From: an uncultured Streptococcus sp.
GTDB taxonomy: Bacteria > Bacillota > Bacilli > Lactobacillales > Streptococcaceae
Length of the DNA: 11,666 nt
Assembly (NCBI GenBank): GCA_934216185.1
Contig: CAKQBM010000051.1
Location: forward strand, 1 to 11,666
Reading direction: 5' to 3'
How positions within the stretch are numbered: the first letter of the stretch is position 1; every line of letters starts with the position of its first letter. This document shows, piece after piece, positions 1-6,585 of this stretch. Both the position numbers and the translations under genes were made by a program. The notes beneath the pieces are model-generated. The model saw only the letters and a list, made by a program, of their open reading frames with translations. It was not told the origin of the DNA and did not search any database.

Positions 1-1557
1 GGAATTACAGCAGTAACAGCAGTGAATCCAGTAGGAAAAGAAAAAGCTTTAGACGTAATTCAAAAAGCAACAGAAGCCAAACTTGCAGAAATTGATAAGA
101 ATGAAAAATTATCAGATAAAGAAAAAGACAAAGCTAAGGCAGAAGTTGCTAAAGTCGCTATTGATGCAGTGAACGCAATCATTGCAGCAGCAGATCAAAC
201 AGCAGTAGATAGTGCGAAGACAACTGGAATTACAGCAGTAACAGCAGTGAATCCAGTAGGAAAAGAAAAAGCTTTAGACGTAATTCAAAAAGCAACAGAA
301 GCTAAACTTGCAGAAATTGATAAGAATGATAAGTTATCGGCTAAAGAAAAAGCAGAAGCAAAAGCAAAAGTTGCTAAAGCAGCAATCGATGCAGTGAACG
401 CAATTATTGCAGCAGCAGATCAAACAGCAGTAGATAATGCAAAAAATGCTGGAACAACAGCAGTAGAAGCAGTAAATCCAGTAGGAAAAGAAAAAGCACT
501 AGCAGAAATTGATAAAGCATTAGCAGCAAAAGAAAAAGCAATCGAAGCTAATGACAAACTTTCAGATGCAGAAAAACAAGTAGCTAAAGAAGCCGCTAAA
601 AAAGCAGCAGATGACGCTAAGAAAGCAATCAATGAAGCAACAGATCAAGCTTCAGTAGATGCAAAACAAATTGAAGGAACAAAAGCTGTATCAGAAGTAA
701 ATCCAGTAGGAAAAGATAAAGCAAAAGCAGAAATCGAAGCAACAAAAGCAGCGAAAGAAAAAGCAATTGATTCAAATCCAGATTTAACAGATGCTCAAAA
801 AGCAGAAGCTAAAGCGAAAATTGCAGAAGAAGCTAAGAAAGCAATTGATGCAATTGACAAAGCAAAAACAACAGAAGAAGTTGCATCAGCTAAAGAATCA
901 GGAAAATTAGCAATAGAAAAAGAAGCAGAGAAAGCAGAAATTGAAGCAGCAAAAGCAGCAAAAGCAAAAGCAATTGATGCAAGAACTGATTTGACAGATG
1001 ATGAGAAAGCAAAAGCAAAAGCAAAAGTTGCAGAAGAAGCTAAGAAAGCAATCGAAGCAATCGAAAATGCTAAAACTCATAATGATGTGTTAGCAAAAAC
1101 TGAAACTGGTAAAGATGATATCAAGAAAATAAATCCAATCGGCGGTAAAGAAAAAGCTAAGAAAGCAATAGATGAAGCCTTAGCAGCAAAAGAAAAAGCA
1201 ATCGATGCAAGAACAGACTTATTGCCAGAAGAAAAAGAAGCAGCTAAAAAAGCGGCAAGAGAAGAAGCAGAAGCAGCGAAAAATGCAATTGATAAAGCAA
1301 CAACTTCAGATGACATCAAAAAAGTTTTAGACAATGGGTTAGATAAAATTGCAAAAGTAAACCCATTAGGTGCAAAAGAAGAGGCTAAGAAATCTATTGA
1401 AGAAAGATTAGCTGACAAAGAAAAAGAAATTGATGCAAGAACAGATTTAACTCCTGAAGAAAAAGCTAAGGCGAAAGCATTGGCACGTGAAGAAGCAAAA
1501 GCAGCGAAGGATGCAATCGATAAAGCAACAAGTATCGAGGGTATTGAAAAAGCTTTA
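1..1557 (+). repeat. Tandem 225-bp coding repeats (DUF1542 units)
   Basis: Units begin at nt 1, 226, 451, 676, 901, 1108 and 1336. The first four steps are exactly 225 bp (75 codons). The fifth unit is 207 bp because it lacks six residues around the usual NPVG turn. The sixth is 228 bp because of one extra Gly codon. Units 1 and 2 share their first 77 bases exactly and are almost identical as protein, while later units diverge progressively. This fits recent duplication or gene conversion at the upstream side, and the array probably continues beyond the window. Confidence 0.9.
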
Positions 1558-2358
1558 AGACCATTCTTATACCAAATTGATCAAGATGCATTAGTATTTG
1601 ATAGACCAGCATTAGATATTGAAACTGCCTTACAAGCATCTGTTACTGGAGTAGTAACAGTTGAACGTGGAAAAGCAATTAGTCAAGCTGATATTATTTC
1701 AAAACTGAACTTACCAGAAACAGTTACAGTGATGAATATTGACTTACCTGATACAACTACACTAGGTAGAAAGTTTGCTAAGGTAACATTAAGACTACCA
1801 GGTGGAAAAGAAACAACTGTAAATGTTCCAGTTGAAGTTACTCCACAAAAAAATAAAGATGTGATACCTTCATATAATGGTGGGAATGATGGAAATTCTG
1901 GCAATAACGCAGCTAATAACACTGATGCAAAAGTGAATAAAGCTAAGTTAGAAGGTGCTATCCATCAATTAGATGAATTGATCATTAAAGAATCAGCTAA
2001 GCTTGATGCAGAAACTGCAAAAGAAGCGAATGACTTATTAGCAGACGCTAAGAAAGTATTTGCTAATGCAGACGCAAGTCAAGCAGAAGTGGATGCAATG
2101 GTGAAACGTATCGAAGACTTCATGGCGAAAGTTGCTCCAGCAACTAATCATGCAACTCCAGCTAATGACCAAGCTGCTCAAACACCAGCTGTAGCTCCAG
2201 CTACAACTCAAGCAGCAGCAAATGCGCGTAAAGCAGCTAAAGAATTACCAAATACAGGTACAGCAGATTCTACTGTAGCTATGGTAGCAGCTGCCGCAAG
2301 TGCATTACTTGGTCTTGGTCTTGCAGGCCGTCGTCGTAAAGAAGACGAAGAAGCTTAA
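1..2358 (+). CDS. LPXTG-anchored DUF1542-repeat surface protein (5'-partial)
   Basis: Frame 1 is open from the first base, so the true start lies upstream; 785 residues are visible. The GTG at 22 is an ordinary Val codon inside a repeat and not a start. In order: about seven Ala/Lys/Glu-rich helical repeats of about 75 residues (residues 1-519) with recurring VNPVGKEKA and AIDA motifs, which match the DUF1542 family; a beta-rich Rib-like domain (about 521-615); a Gly/Asn linker; a helical FIVAR-like segment (about 646-710); a Pro/Ala-rich wall-spanning stretch; and the sorting signal LPNTG (749-753, nt 2245-2259), a hydrophobic segment and the tail RRRKEDEEA. Sortase A should link it to peptidoglycan. 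DUF1542 proteins of streptococci and staphylococci are long fibrous surface proteins, often adhesins; the ligand here cannot be read from sequence. The anchor and repeats are certain, the Rib-like assignment less so. Confidence 0.93.
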   Translation, partial: GITAVTAVNPVGKEKALDVIQKATEAKLAEIDKNEKLSDKEKDKAKAEVAKVAIDAVNAIIAAADQTAVDSAKTTGITAVTAVNPVGKEKALDVIQKATEAKLAEIDKNDKLSAKEKAEAKAKVAKAAIDAVNAIIAAADQTAVDNAKNAGTTAVEAVNPVGKEKALAEIDKALAAKEKAIEANDKLSDAEKQVAKEAAKKAADDAKKAINEATDQASVDAKQIEGTKAVSEVNPVGKDKAKAEIEATKAAKEKAIDSNPDLTDAQKAEAKAKIAEEAKKAIDAIDKAKTTEEVASAKESGKLAIEKEAEKAEIEAAKAAKAKAIDARTDLTDDEKAKAKAKVAEEAKKAIEAIENAKTHNDVLAKTETGKDDIKKINPIGGKEKAKKAIDEALAAKEKAIDARTDLLPEEKEAAKKAAREEAEAAKNAIDKATTSDDIKKVLDNGLDKIAKVNPLGAKEEAKKSIEERLADKEKEIDARTDLTPEEKAKAKALAREEAKAAKDAIDKATSIEGIEKALRPFLYQIDQDALVFDRPALDIETALQASVTGVVTVERGKAISQADIISKLNLPETVTVMNIDLPDTTTLGRKFAKVTLRLPGGKETTVNVPVEVTPQKNKDVIPSYNGGNDGNSGNNAANNTDAKVNKAKLEGAIHQLDELIIKESAKLDAETAKEANDLLADAKKVFANADASQAEVDAMVKRIEDFMAKVAPATNHATPANDQAAQTPAVAPATTQAAANARKAAKELPNTGTADSTVAMVAAAASALLGLGLAGRRRKEDEEA

Positions 2359-2432
2359 TTGGTAGATTATTTGATACTTATCAGATGATAAATCCAATTT
2401 TCAAAGCTTAAACAAGTACCTCTCATAACATA

Positions 2433-2466
2433 AAATCTCCTAGCAGGAAAGTCTGCTAGGAGATTT
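2433..2466 (+). terminator. Hairpin terminator after the surface-protein gene
   Basis: A perfect 14-bp inverted repeat (arms 2433-2446 and 2453-2466, loop gaaagt) lies 75 bases after the stop codon. The arms end in AAA/TTT, so short U-runs follow the stem on either strand, though the rightward T-run is only three bases. It is probably the terminator of the LPXTG gene. Confidence 0.75.
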
Positions 2467-2619
2467 ATAAGGTAAGCGCGTCATAACAATGTATCTATCA
2501 TTAATGCAACGCCTCCTGTATACTGTAACCGTCCAATAACGAAATCTCCAGACTAGGGAACTCACTGTATACTATAGTGAAAGTAAAATTATTGGAGTAT
2601 ATTTTAATGTCGCAATCTA

Positions 2620-2817
2620 TTGTTCCTGTATAGGTTACACAATCTCGTTTGTGGGGGACGTAAAGACTATTTTAAAGCTCTTTACTGGGATAATCAACTT
2701 TATAAACGTTTTGAGAAAGGTAACTGGATTTGGCCAAGTACAGAAAAGGATGTCAAAGTTCTAATATCAGAACAAGTAGACTGGCTAATGAGAAGCTTTT
2801 CTATCACTTCAAAATAA
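2620..2817 (+). pseudogene. tnpB: IS66 family TnpB (Orf2) C-terminal remnant
   Basis: The 65-codon frame carries the signature of the C-terminal half of IS66 Orf2/TnpB: CGGRKD, then FKALYWD, LYKRFEKG, WPSTEKDVK and EQVDWL. Intact TnpB is usually about 110-120 residues, and the N-terminal half is missing here. Between ALYWD and LYKRF the family normally has several more residues (a GFWLL-like stretch), so there is also an internal deletion. The only possible start is a TTG with no convincing ribosome binding site. No TnpC transposase or inverted ends are visible nearby. I call it a dead fragment. The family match is by recalled motifs, not by a search. Confidence 0.75.
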
Positions 2818-2837
2818 ATTTAATATTAGTGTATAAT
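2808..2837 (+). promoter_or_regulatory. Predicted promoter of the amidase gene
   Basis: TTCAAA (2808-2813), an 18-base gap and a consensus TATAAT (2832-2837) lie about 95 bases before the amidase start. The -35 element overlaps the last codons of the IS66 remnant, so the mobile-element debris supplies part of this promoter. An inverted repeat, ATGAAAAT-ct-ATTTTCAT (2856-2873), sits just downstream of the -10 and could be an operator or leader hairpin. Confidence 0.6.
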
Positions 2838-2932
2838 ACAGAGGGTAAATCTGTAATGAAAATCTATTTTCATCAAGGAAGTCAAATAACTCAATAACAC
2901 AGGAATTCCATTCCCCTAGAAAGGTTAAACAA

Positions 2933-4324
2933 ATGAAATCATATAAGAAATTTACGATTCTTGCTCTGGCTCTTCTTGGATTCACTAGCCAAACAGTTTT
3001 AGCCAATGATGCTAGTCATTCTACGAATAACTCTACCGGTAGTTCAACTACTGGCTCTGCAAATGCTTCTCAAGCCCAGCCAACGAGCCCGAGCCCTAGT
3101 TCGAGTGAGCAGGAGACAAAGCCAACTCTTCCTACTGAGTCTAAGCTACAAACTGGTTGGGTAAAAGAAGATGGGAAGTGGACTTATTATAGTCAAACGG
3201 GTGTCAAATTTACAGATACTCTTTATGAGGGCTACCTATTTGATAAGAATGGTTACTTACTTGAAAATAGCTGGTATCAGATGGCTAACAAGTGGTACTA
3301 CGCCAATGGTTCAGGAAAATATCTGTCCAACCAATGGAGTCAAATCAATGGTAAGTGGTATGCATTTGATCAAAATGGTGTCATGATGGCTAATACCTGG
3401 AAGGGAAATTATTACCTGAAATCCAGTGGGGCTATGGCAGATAAAGAATGGGTGTACGATTCTAACTACTCTAGCTGGTTTTATCTCAAGTCAGGTGGGC
3501 ACTATGCTGAACAGCAATGGGTTGGCTCTTACTATCTAAAATCTGGTGGCTACATGGCTCACAAAGAATGGATTTATGATCAAGATTACAAAGCTTGGTA
3601 TTATCTTAAAGAAGATGGCGTTTATGTCACTGGAACTTATACTATTGATGGAAGTAGTCATTTTTTCAAAGATAATGGTAAATGGGTGCAAGAACTTCCA
3701 AAAGGATTTGAAAAGGGGCACTATAGTAAGACTATCTTCCTAGATCCTGGGCATGGTGGACGTGATTTGGGCGCTTACTATTATGGAATAGCTGAAAAAG
3801 ATTTGAATCTACAGGTCTCTCGTAAATTACGGAAACGTTTAGAAGAATTGGGCTATACAGTTTTAACATCCCGTGATAGTGATGTGGATGTTGACTTTGT
3901 GACAGAGCGTTCTCGTATGGTAAATAAGACGAATGCAGACTTCTTTATTAGTATTCATTTTAACGCTACTGGGAATGACACAACACTGAATCTGGGAATA
4001 CAGACTTATTCTTATAAGGAAGATGCAGGTTACCCGAGCAAGATTAATCAGTACTGGCATAATAATCCAGACCGTATAAGTGAAAGTAATCGTTTGGCCA
4101 CTGACCTTCATTCATCTCTCTTGACCGAGACAGGAGCTAGAGATGCTGGACTTTTGCAAGCCACCTTCGCTGTTCTTCGTGAGACTGCGAAACCTGCTGT
4201 GTTATTAGAGTTGGGTTATATGGATAATTCAGAAGAAAACCAACGAATCCGTAGTGAACAATACCAAGATAAGTTAGTTGAAGGCATTATTAAAGGAATC
4301 CAAAAATATTACGCTGGAAATTAA
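2933..4324 (+). CDS. Secreted N-acetylmuramoyl-L-alanine amidase (Amidase_3) with choline-binding-type repeats
   Basis: The product (463 residues) should cleave the MurNAc-L-Ala bond of peptidoglycan outside the cell. The ATG follows AGAAAGG (2918-2924) by eight bases. Residues 1-24 are a signal peptide ending VLA, and 25-70 a Ser/Thr/Pro/Gln-rich linker. Residues 75-252 hold W/Y-rich cell-wall-binding repeats (GWVKEDGKW, NKWYYANGSG, GKWYAFDQNG) of the choline-binding type, and 266-460 an Amidase_3 catalytic domain. Zinc ligands are visible at H274 (DPGHGG), E288 and H342 (SIHFN), with the catalytic Glu at E426 (LELGYM), so it looks active. The binding domain is N-terminal, unlike LytA, whose catalytic domain comes first and belongs to Amidase_2; it is therefore not LytA. 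It is monocistronic, between its own promoter and terminator. Likely roles are autolysis, cell separation or wall turnover; which one is inference. Confidence 0.92.
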   Translation: MKSYKKFTILALALLGFTSQTVLANDASHSTNNSTGSSTTGSANASQAQPTSPSPSSSEQETKPTLPTESKLQTGWVKEDGKWTYYSQTGVKFTDTLYEGYLFDKNGYLLENSWYQMANKWYYANGSGKYLSNQWSQINGKWYAFDQNGVMMANTWKGNYYLKSSGAMADKEWVYDSNYSSWFYLKSGGHYAEQQWVGSYYLKSGGYMAHKEWIYDQDYKAWYYLKEDGVYVTGTYTIDGSSHFFKDNGKWVQELPKGFEKGHYSKTIFLDPGHGGRDLGAYYYGIAEKDLNLQVSRKLRKRLEELGYTVLTSRDSDVDVDFVTERSRMVNKTNADFFISIHFNATGNDTTLNLGIQTYSYKEDAGYPSKINQYWHNNPDRISESNRLATDLHSSLLTETGARDAGLLQATFAVLRETAKPAVLLELGYMDNSEENQRIRSEQYQDKLVEGIIKGIQKYYAGN

Positions 4325-4335
4325 GAAACTAGATC

Positions 4336-4374
4336 AAACTAAGCTTTGGAGATTGTCCTAGGCTTAGTTTTTTG
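4336..4374 (+). terminator. Rho-independent terminator of the amidase gene
   Basis: Arms AAACTAAGC (4336-4344) and GCTTAGTTT (4362-4370) pair perfectly. A partial inner stem (4345-4350 with 4356-4361) extends them, and the right arm runs into six T's (4368-4373). The element starts 11 bases after the amidase stop. Confidence 0.9.
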
Positions 4375-4417
4375 CATTTGTAATGTCATTCATAACATTA
4401 AATTGTCTGAAAATTTA

Positions 4418-4446
4418 TTGAAAAATGAGTGGAAATATGATATAAT
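4418..4446 (+). promoter_or_regulatory. Strong promoter of the efe-tat operon
   Basis: TTGAAA (4418-4423), a 17-base spacer and TATAAT (4441-4446) match the vegetative sigma consensus closely. TG one base upstream of the -10 (4438-4439) makes it an extended -10 as well. It lies 47 bases before efeO and directly after the amidase terminator. No other comparable promoter is visible before tatA ends. Confidence 0.88.
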
Positions 4447-4461
4447 GAAACGTAAAATTAA

Positions 4462-4476
4462 TTCAGGTTTCCTGAA
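4462..4476. promoter_or_regulatory. Palindrome TTCAGG-ttt-CCTGAA in the efe leader (possible operator)
   Basis: A perfect 6-3-6 inverted repeat lies 16 bases downstream of the -10 and six bases upstream of the AGGAG ribosome binding site (4482-4486) of efeO. The position suits a repressor that blocks elongation or initiation, or a small hairpin near the start. It does not resemble the classic Fur, PerR or MntR boxes as I know them. The operator role is inference. Confidence 0.5.
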
Positions 4477-4492
4477 CCAATAGGAGTAAACA

Positions 4493-5365
4493 ATGAAAAA
4501 ATTAGGTTTTGTCCTTTTATCTTCAGCCTTGCTATTGACAGCTTGTGCAGTCCGTTTTGAAAAATCAGCAAATACAACCGATTCCTCTAAGGTGACAGCC
4601 TTGTCTGAAGACAAGCAGAAAATGCTTGATAAGGCCACTGCTGATTATAAAACTTTTGTTCAAGAACAAATCGATAAACTCTTGACAGATACGGAAGGCT
4701 TTGTAAAACTGTTGAAAGAAGGCAAGTTAGAAGAAGCTAAGAAGGTCTATCCATTGATTCGTATGTCTTATGAGCGTTCAGAACCGATTGCCGAGAGTTT
4801 TGGTGAGTCAGATGTCAAGATTGACTTCCGTTTGGCAGACTACATGGACGAAAACAAGACAGAAGAAGGATGGTCTGGTTTCCATCGTATTGAGCGTATC
4901 CTTTGGGAAGACAATACAACTAAAGGAACTGAAAGCTATGGTGATCAGTTGGTAAATGATATCAAGGAATTGAAAGCCAAGATTGCAACTGTTGATGTGG
5001 ACTACAAGGTTATGCTGACTGGAGCAGTTGACTTGCTTAACGAAGTAGCAACAAGTAAGATTACAGGTGAGGAGGAAATTTATTCTCATACAGACTTGTA
5101 TGACTTCCGTGCCAATATTGAGGGTGCTGAGAAGATTTTCCAACTCTTTAAACCTTTAATTGAAAAATCAGACGCTAACCTAGTTAAAGAATTGGAAGCA
5201 GATTTCAAGTCGGTTAATAGTTTGTTGGACAAACACATGACCGACAAGGAACACTACAAGCTCTATACTGATTTGACAAAAGAAGATACCAAAGAATTGT
5301 CAGAAGCTGTGACAAAACTTGGTGAACCTCTATCACAAATGGGTAAATTTCTTAGTGGAGAATAA
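4493..5365 (+). CDS. efeO: EfeO-type iron-uptake lipoprotein (M75/imelysin-like)
   Basis: This is the extracytoplasmic iron-binding component of the EfeUOB ferrous/ferric uptake system (FepA in staphylococci). The product is 290 residues. The N-terminus is a lipoprotein signal with lipobox LTAC, so C18 should be lipidated and the mature protein held on the outer face of the membrane. The rest is one EfeO/peptidase-M75 helical domain. The family HxxE motif is visible as HRIE (131-134) within GFHRIERILWE, along with YERSEPIAESFG (93-104) and YSHTDLYDFRANIEG (197-211). There is no N-terminal cupredoxin domain such as E. coli EfeO carries, so this is the short EfeM-like form. The ATG follows AGGAG by six bases. 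It is the first gene of the operon and ends five bases before efeB. Confidence 0.93.
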   Translation: MKKLGFVLLSSALLLTACAVRFEKSANTTDSSKVTALSEDKQKMLDKATADYKTFVQEQIDKLLTDTEGFVKLLKEGKLEEAKKVYPLIRMSYERSEPIAESFGESDVKIDFRLADYMDENKTEEGWSGFHRIERILWEDNTTKGTESYGDQLVNDIKELKAKIATVDVDYKVMLTGAVDLLNEVATSKITGEEEIYSHTDLYDFRANIEGAEKIFQLFKPLIEKSDANLVKELEADFKSVNSLLDKHMTDKEHYKLYTDLTKEDTKELSEAVTKLGEPLSQMGKFLSGE

Positions 5366-5370
5366 GAGTC

Positions 5371-6585
5371 ATGACTGAAAAAGACGAAAAGTTTTTTGAG
5401 AAGAAAATGGACCGTCGAGAATTTCTAAAAAAAGCAGGGATTGGAGGGGCTGGTTTAGCGCTAGGACTCTCTGGTGCTTCTGCTTTTTTCGCACCTAAGC
5501 TAGGAAGTCAGGAAAAAATCTCGTACGGAAATGAAAAAATTGCTTTTTATGGCAAGCATCAAGCTGGGATTAGTACGCCCATGCAAAAGAATATCTATTT
5601 TGTCGTTTTGGACTTGCATACGACGGATAAGGATAAGATTATTCAGTTGTTCAAGGATTGGACGAATTATAGTGCCAAGTTGGTTGAGGGAGAGTTGGTC
5701 AAAAAAGATGGACAGAATGCTCTCTTGCCTCCGAGTGATACTGGTGAAACAGTCGGGCTTAACCCTCATCGTTTGACGCTGACTTTTGGTGTGTCTGCAA
5801 GTTTCTTGAAAAAGATGAACTTGGAAAACAAGCGTCCTCAAGTGTTCAGAGATTTACCGCCTTTTCCTAAAGAGCAATTGCGTGAAAAATATACTGGTGG
5901 GGATATTGTGATCCAGGCCTGTGCCGATGATGAGCAAGTTGCCTTTCATGCGATTCGCAATCTCATCCGTAAGGGGAGAAATGCAGTGACCCTTCGTTGG
6001 AGTCAGTCTGGATTTGCAGCTATCGGAGATCGAATGGAGACTCCGCGTAACCTCTTCGGTTTTAAGGATGGAACAGCAAATCCAACCAAGGAGAAAGACT
6101 TTGACCGTGTTATCTGGGCTGATAGTAAGGACTGGATGGAAAATGGTTCTTATATGGCAGTTCGTCGTATTCAGATGTTTTTAGAGACCTGGGATCGCAC
6201 TAGTCTTGAAGAACAAGAAAATACCTTTGGTCGTTACAAGGAAAGTGGTGCCCCCTTTGGTAAGAAAAATGAGTTTGATGAAGTGGATTTGAGTCTCTTA
6301 CCTGATGATTCGCATGTTCGTTTGGCTAAGGAAGTGGAGAAACCACTTTTGCGACGTTCTTATTCATATTCTGATGGGATTGATGAAAAAACTGGTCAGT
6401 TTGATACGGGCTTGCTCTTCATTTCTTTCCAGAAGGATCCTGATAATTTTGTCAAGGTTCAAACCAATCTAGGTGCTACAGATAAGATGAATGAATACAT
6501 CACTCACATCGGTAGTGGACTCTTTGCTTGCTTTGGTGGTGTGGAGAAAGGAGGCTACATTGGTCAGAAATTATTGGAAGGTTAG
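5371..6585 (+). CDS. efeB: EfeB, Tat-exported Dyp-type haem peroxidase
   Basis: The product (404 residues) is a dye-decolourising-type haem peroxidase that serves the Efe iron system, proposed to oxidise ferrous iron or to help release iron from haem. The N-terminus is a clear twin-arginine signal: DRREFLKK (R15, R16), a Gly/Ala/Leu-rich core and AFFAPK. Family landmarks are GFKDG (230-234), the Dyp GxxDG motif with catalytic D233; H315 in DDSHVRLA, the likely proximal haem ligand; and R328/R329 in LLRRSYSY. Length is normal for EfeB. The Tat signal explains why tatC and tatA follow in the same operon, because haem is loaded in the cytoplasm and the folded enzyme is exported. The ATG is five bases after the efeO stop, with GGAG (5357-5360) inside the end of efeO. 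Its last 26 bases overlap efeU. Confidence 0.95.
   Translation: MTEKDEKFFEKKMDRREFLKKAGIGGAGLALGLSGASAFFAPKLGSQEKISYGNEKIAFYGKHQAGISTPMQKNIYFVVLDLHTTDKDKIIQLFKDWTNYSAKLVEGELVKKDGQNALLPPSDTGETVGLNPHRLTLTFGVSASFLKKMNLENKRPQVFRDLPPFPKEQLREKYTGGDIVIQACADDEQVAFHAIRNLIRKGRNAVTLRWSQSGFAAIGDRMETPRNLFGFKDGTANPTKEKDFDRVIWADSKDWMENGSYMAVRRIQMFLETWDRTSLEEQENTFGRYKESGAPFGKKNEFDEVDLSLLPDDSHVRLAKEVEKPLLRRSYSYSDGIDEKTGQFDTGLLFISFQKDPDNFVKVQTNLGATDKMNEYITHIGSGLFACFGGVEKGGYIGQKLLEG
6547..6562 (+). promoter_or_regulatory. Shine-Dalgarno and TTG start of efeU inside efeB
   Basis: AAAGGAGG at 6547-6554 is followed after five bases by TTG (6560-6562) in the efeU frame, all within the last codons of efeB. The overlap suggests that the two proteins are translationally coupled. 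The site decides the efeU start. Confidence 0.8.

Larger units (their letters stand above)
2467..2932. other. Gene-poor interval with IS debris
   Basis: Between the first terminator and the amidase gene there is no intact gene. 2467-2606 holds no recognisable coding sequence. It contains two TATAC-rich stretches (near 2518 and 2565) and a short imperfect inverted repeat, tcact...agtga, at 2562-2580. An ATG at 2607 preceded by a GGAG-like site opens only eight codons before a stop. 2620-2817 is an IS66 TnpB remnant, and 2808-2932 holds the amidase promoter and leader. The pattern fits eroded mobile-element DNA. Confidence 0.6.

Noticed and set aside
420..1418. Long open frames on the minus strand opposite the surface-protein repeats
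   Set aside because: They are antisense shadows of A/G-rich, stop-poor repeat codons; the predicted peptides are Ser/Ala/Phe-rich and low complexity, and have no ribosome binding sites.
1..1557. Regular repeats considered as a CRISPR-like or noncoding array
   Set aside because: The unit is 225 bp with no unique spacers, stays in one open frame and encodes a known protein repeat.
2607..2633. Eight-codon ATG frame after a GGAG-like site in the IS debris
   Set aside because: It is too short to support as a gene, and lies in eroded mobile-element sequence.
2933..4324. lytA as the identity of the amidase
   Set aside because: LytA has an N-terminal Amidase_2 domain and C-terminal choline-binding repeats; here the catalytic domain is C-terminal with Amidase_3 motifs DPGHGG and SIHFN.
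6491..6559. Upstream ATG start for efeU
   Set aside because: No Shine-Dalgarno is present and the extra residues only mirror efeB in another frame; TTG 6560 has a perfect site and a signal peptide.
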